A stretch of DNA of 54,363 nucleotides from Sphaerosporella brunnea (lineage: Eukaryota; Ascomycota; Pezizomycetes; Pezizales; Pyronemataceae). Below the pieces are notes generated by a model. It saw only the letters and a program-made list of their open reading frames with translations, was not told the DNA's origin and searched no databases. Of the stretch, positions 53,596 through 54,363 are shown in pieces; within the stretch, counting starts at the first letter, position 1, and every line of letters starts with the position of its first letter. The position numbers and the translations under genes are program-made. The DNA lies in the NCBI GenBank assembly GCA_008704415.1, contig VXIS01000325.1:1-54363 (forward strand), read 5' to 3'.

Positions 53596-54062
53596 GTGTG
53601 AGCCTTTTCCTTATATCTTGAGTCAAGGCTGAGAGTGGGTTATCCTTTAGCTAATAGAAGAGCCAGGAAGTCTCGATTATCACAATGTAATAATCTTAAG
53701 GGGTTCTGTTCGATTTCTGAAAAGACAACAGAGAAGAGGATCTGTGTCTCTATGAGGAGGCTTGTGGTTCGTTTTCGTGTTTGATGAGGTTCGTCTTGTT
53801 CCTTCAAGCTGATGGTTCTGAAGATCTGGAGGAGTCGTGTGGGCAGGAACGGCCCTCTTTATAGTAGAACCCGCTCGTCCTCAATCGTCGAGCTGAGGGT
53901 CAGTGGGAATGCTTCTGACCCTGAATAATAGCGGGGTAAATTCTGCCGTTTGCTTTTGAGGGTGTGCTCGTACGAGGACAGAGAAATGATTCATGCATAC
54001 AGCACGATCATTCCCCACTCGTGAGTCATTTCTGTATTCTGGTGCGTCGTCATATCTATAAT
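53596..54062. other. Upstream region of the pogo/Tigger gene
   Basis: Near 53840-53870 on minus there is a TATAAAG box (CTTTATA on plus at about 53858-53864), about 260 bp before the start codon. No other gene is seen. Confidence 0.35.
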
Positions 54063-54220
54063 TGCAGGACGCTGGCACAATCGTCAGCATGCCCTACGGC
54101 CTGCCTTGATTGTGCCCCCTTGCGAGACTAGACTCTTGCACTCTGACGAGTCCAGCTTATTGTGCAGGATGCTGGCGTTATCGGCTTGCCCTGTGGCCAG
54201 CTTTGATTACGCCCCCTTGC
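54063..54220. repeat. Two tandem hairpin units, about 100-bp period
   Basis: Unit 1 has GGCACAATC (54074-54082) pairing with GATTGTGCC (54108-54116), a 9-bp stem. Unit 2 has GGCGTTATC (54174-54182) against GATTACGCC (54205-54213), 8 of 9 pairs. Both begin TGCAGGAYGCTGGC and end GCCCCCTTGC. Two positions changed on both arms, so pairing is kept. Confidence 0.75.
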
Positions 54221-54363
54221 TCAGCTGAACTTGCAGTACACCATTAGCAGATGAGGTATTATCAGACTCTGCGGCAGACGCGGGCACCGATGGCTCGTCA
54301 TATCAATATCGATGTGGGGGTTCTCCTGTCGTATCATACCGCCGAAGCACGCCATATGAATAC

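Overview
The window looks like a transposon-rich, gene-poor stretch of a fungal nuclear genome, most likely a basidiomycete. This is inferred from very short spliceosomal introns (47 to 55 nt, one with a perfect TACTAAC branch site), from a mix of copia, Tc1/mariner, pogo/Tigger, PIF/Harbinger and piggyBac remnants, and from base composition near 50 % GC. No rRNA gene, CRISPR array or bacterial-type operon is seen. Only two host-like genes have a convincing exon-intron model: a 599-residue protein with a C-terminal membrane segment (29348-31194, minus) and a 124-residue helical protein (36753-37180, plus).

The first half (about 1-25,700), plus one copy near 42.2 kb, is dominated by an unrecognised dispersed family. 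Eighteen copies lie in both orientations. Each has a core 14-mer GCCGACGCCAAGCC (16 exact, 2 with one mismatch), usually 9 bp before a TATAAATA-type box. A pyrimidine-rich leader and one to three RNA-like modules follow. Each module begins with a CAGAC/GTCTG hairpin, continues with a second and a third hairpin, and ends with a conserved AACGGGCTTACAT block. Paired substitutions between copies and subfamilies keep the stems paired. I read this as a multicopy family of structured non-coding RNA genes or a non-autonomous element with its own promoter. It is the main candidate for an undescribed system here. Two small inverted-repeat elements (20105-20485 and 17674-17761) are inserted in copies of the family, and paralogous copies show the empty sites. 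A separate Harbinger-associated repeat with a 21-bp palindrome occurs at about 9.3, 12.5, 14.3, 14.7 and 47.9 kb. A tRNA-like sequence with pol III A and B boxes lies at 12.7-12.8 kb.

From 25.9 to 26.9 kb there is a 904-bp Tc1/mariner element with TA duplications. Between 26.9 and 38 kb lie the two host-like genes, several unrecognised open frames, a G-rich tract and an imperfect inverted repeat. A copia element with 230-bp LTRs and a GTTTC target duplication occupies 38286-40939; it is internally deleted and carries nonsense mutations.

The last 10 kb is a cluster of decayed DNA transposons: a piggyBac remnant (45031-46021, minus), a Harbinger transposase (46683-47921, plus), a convergent Myb/SANT-like frame (48293-49645, minus), a 1,011-bp foldback element with roughly 290-bp arms (49909-50919) and a pogo/Tigger transposase (51554-53595, minus) with three in-frame stops that could each be one C-to-T change. 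A pair of tandem hairpins with covarying stems sits at 54063-54220. Apart from the two spliced genes, most recognisable coding sequence is transposon-derived and broken.
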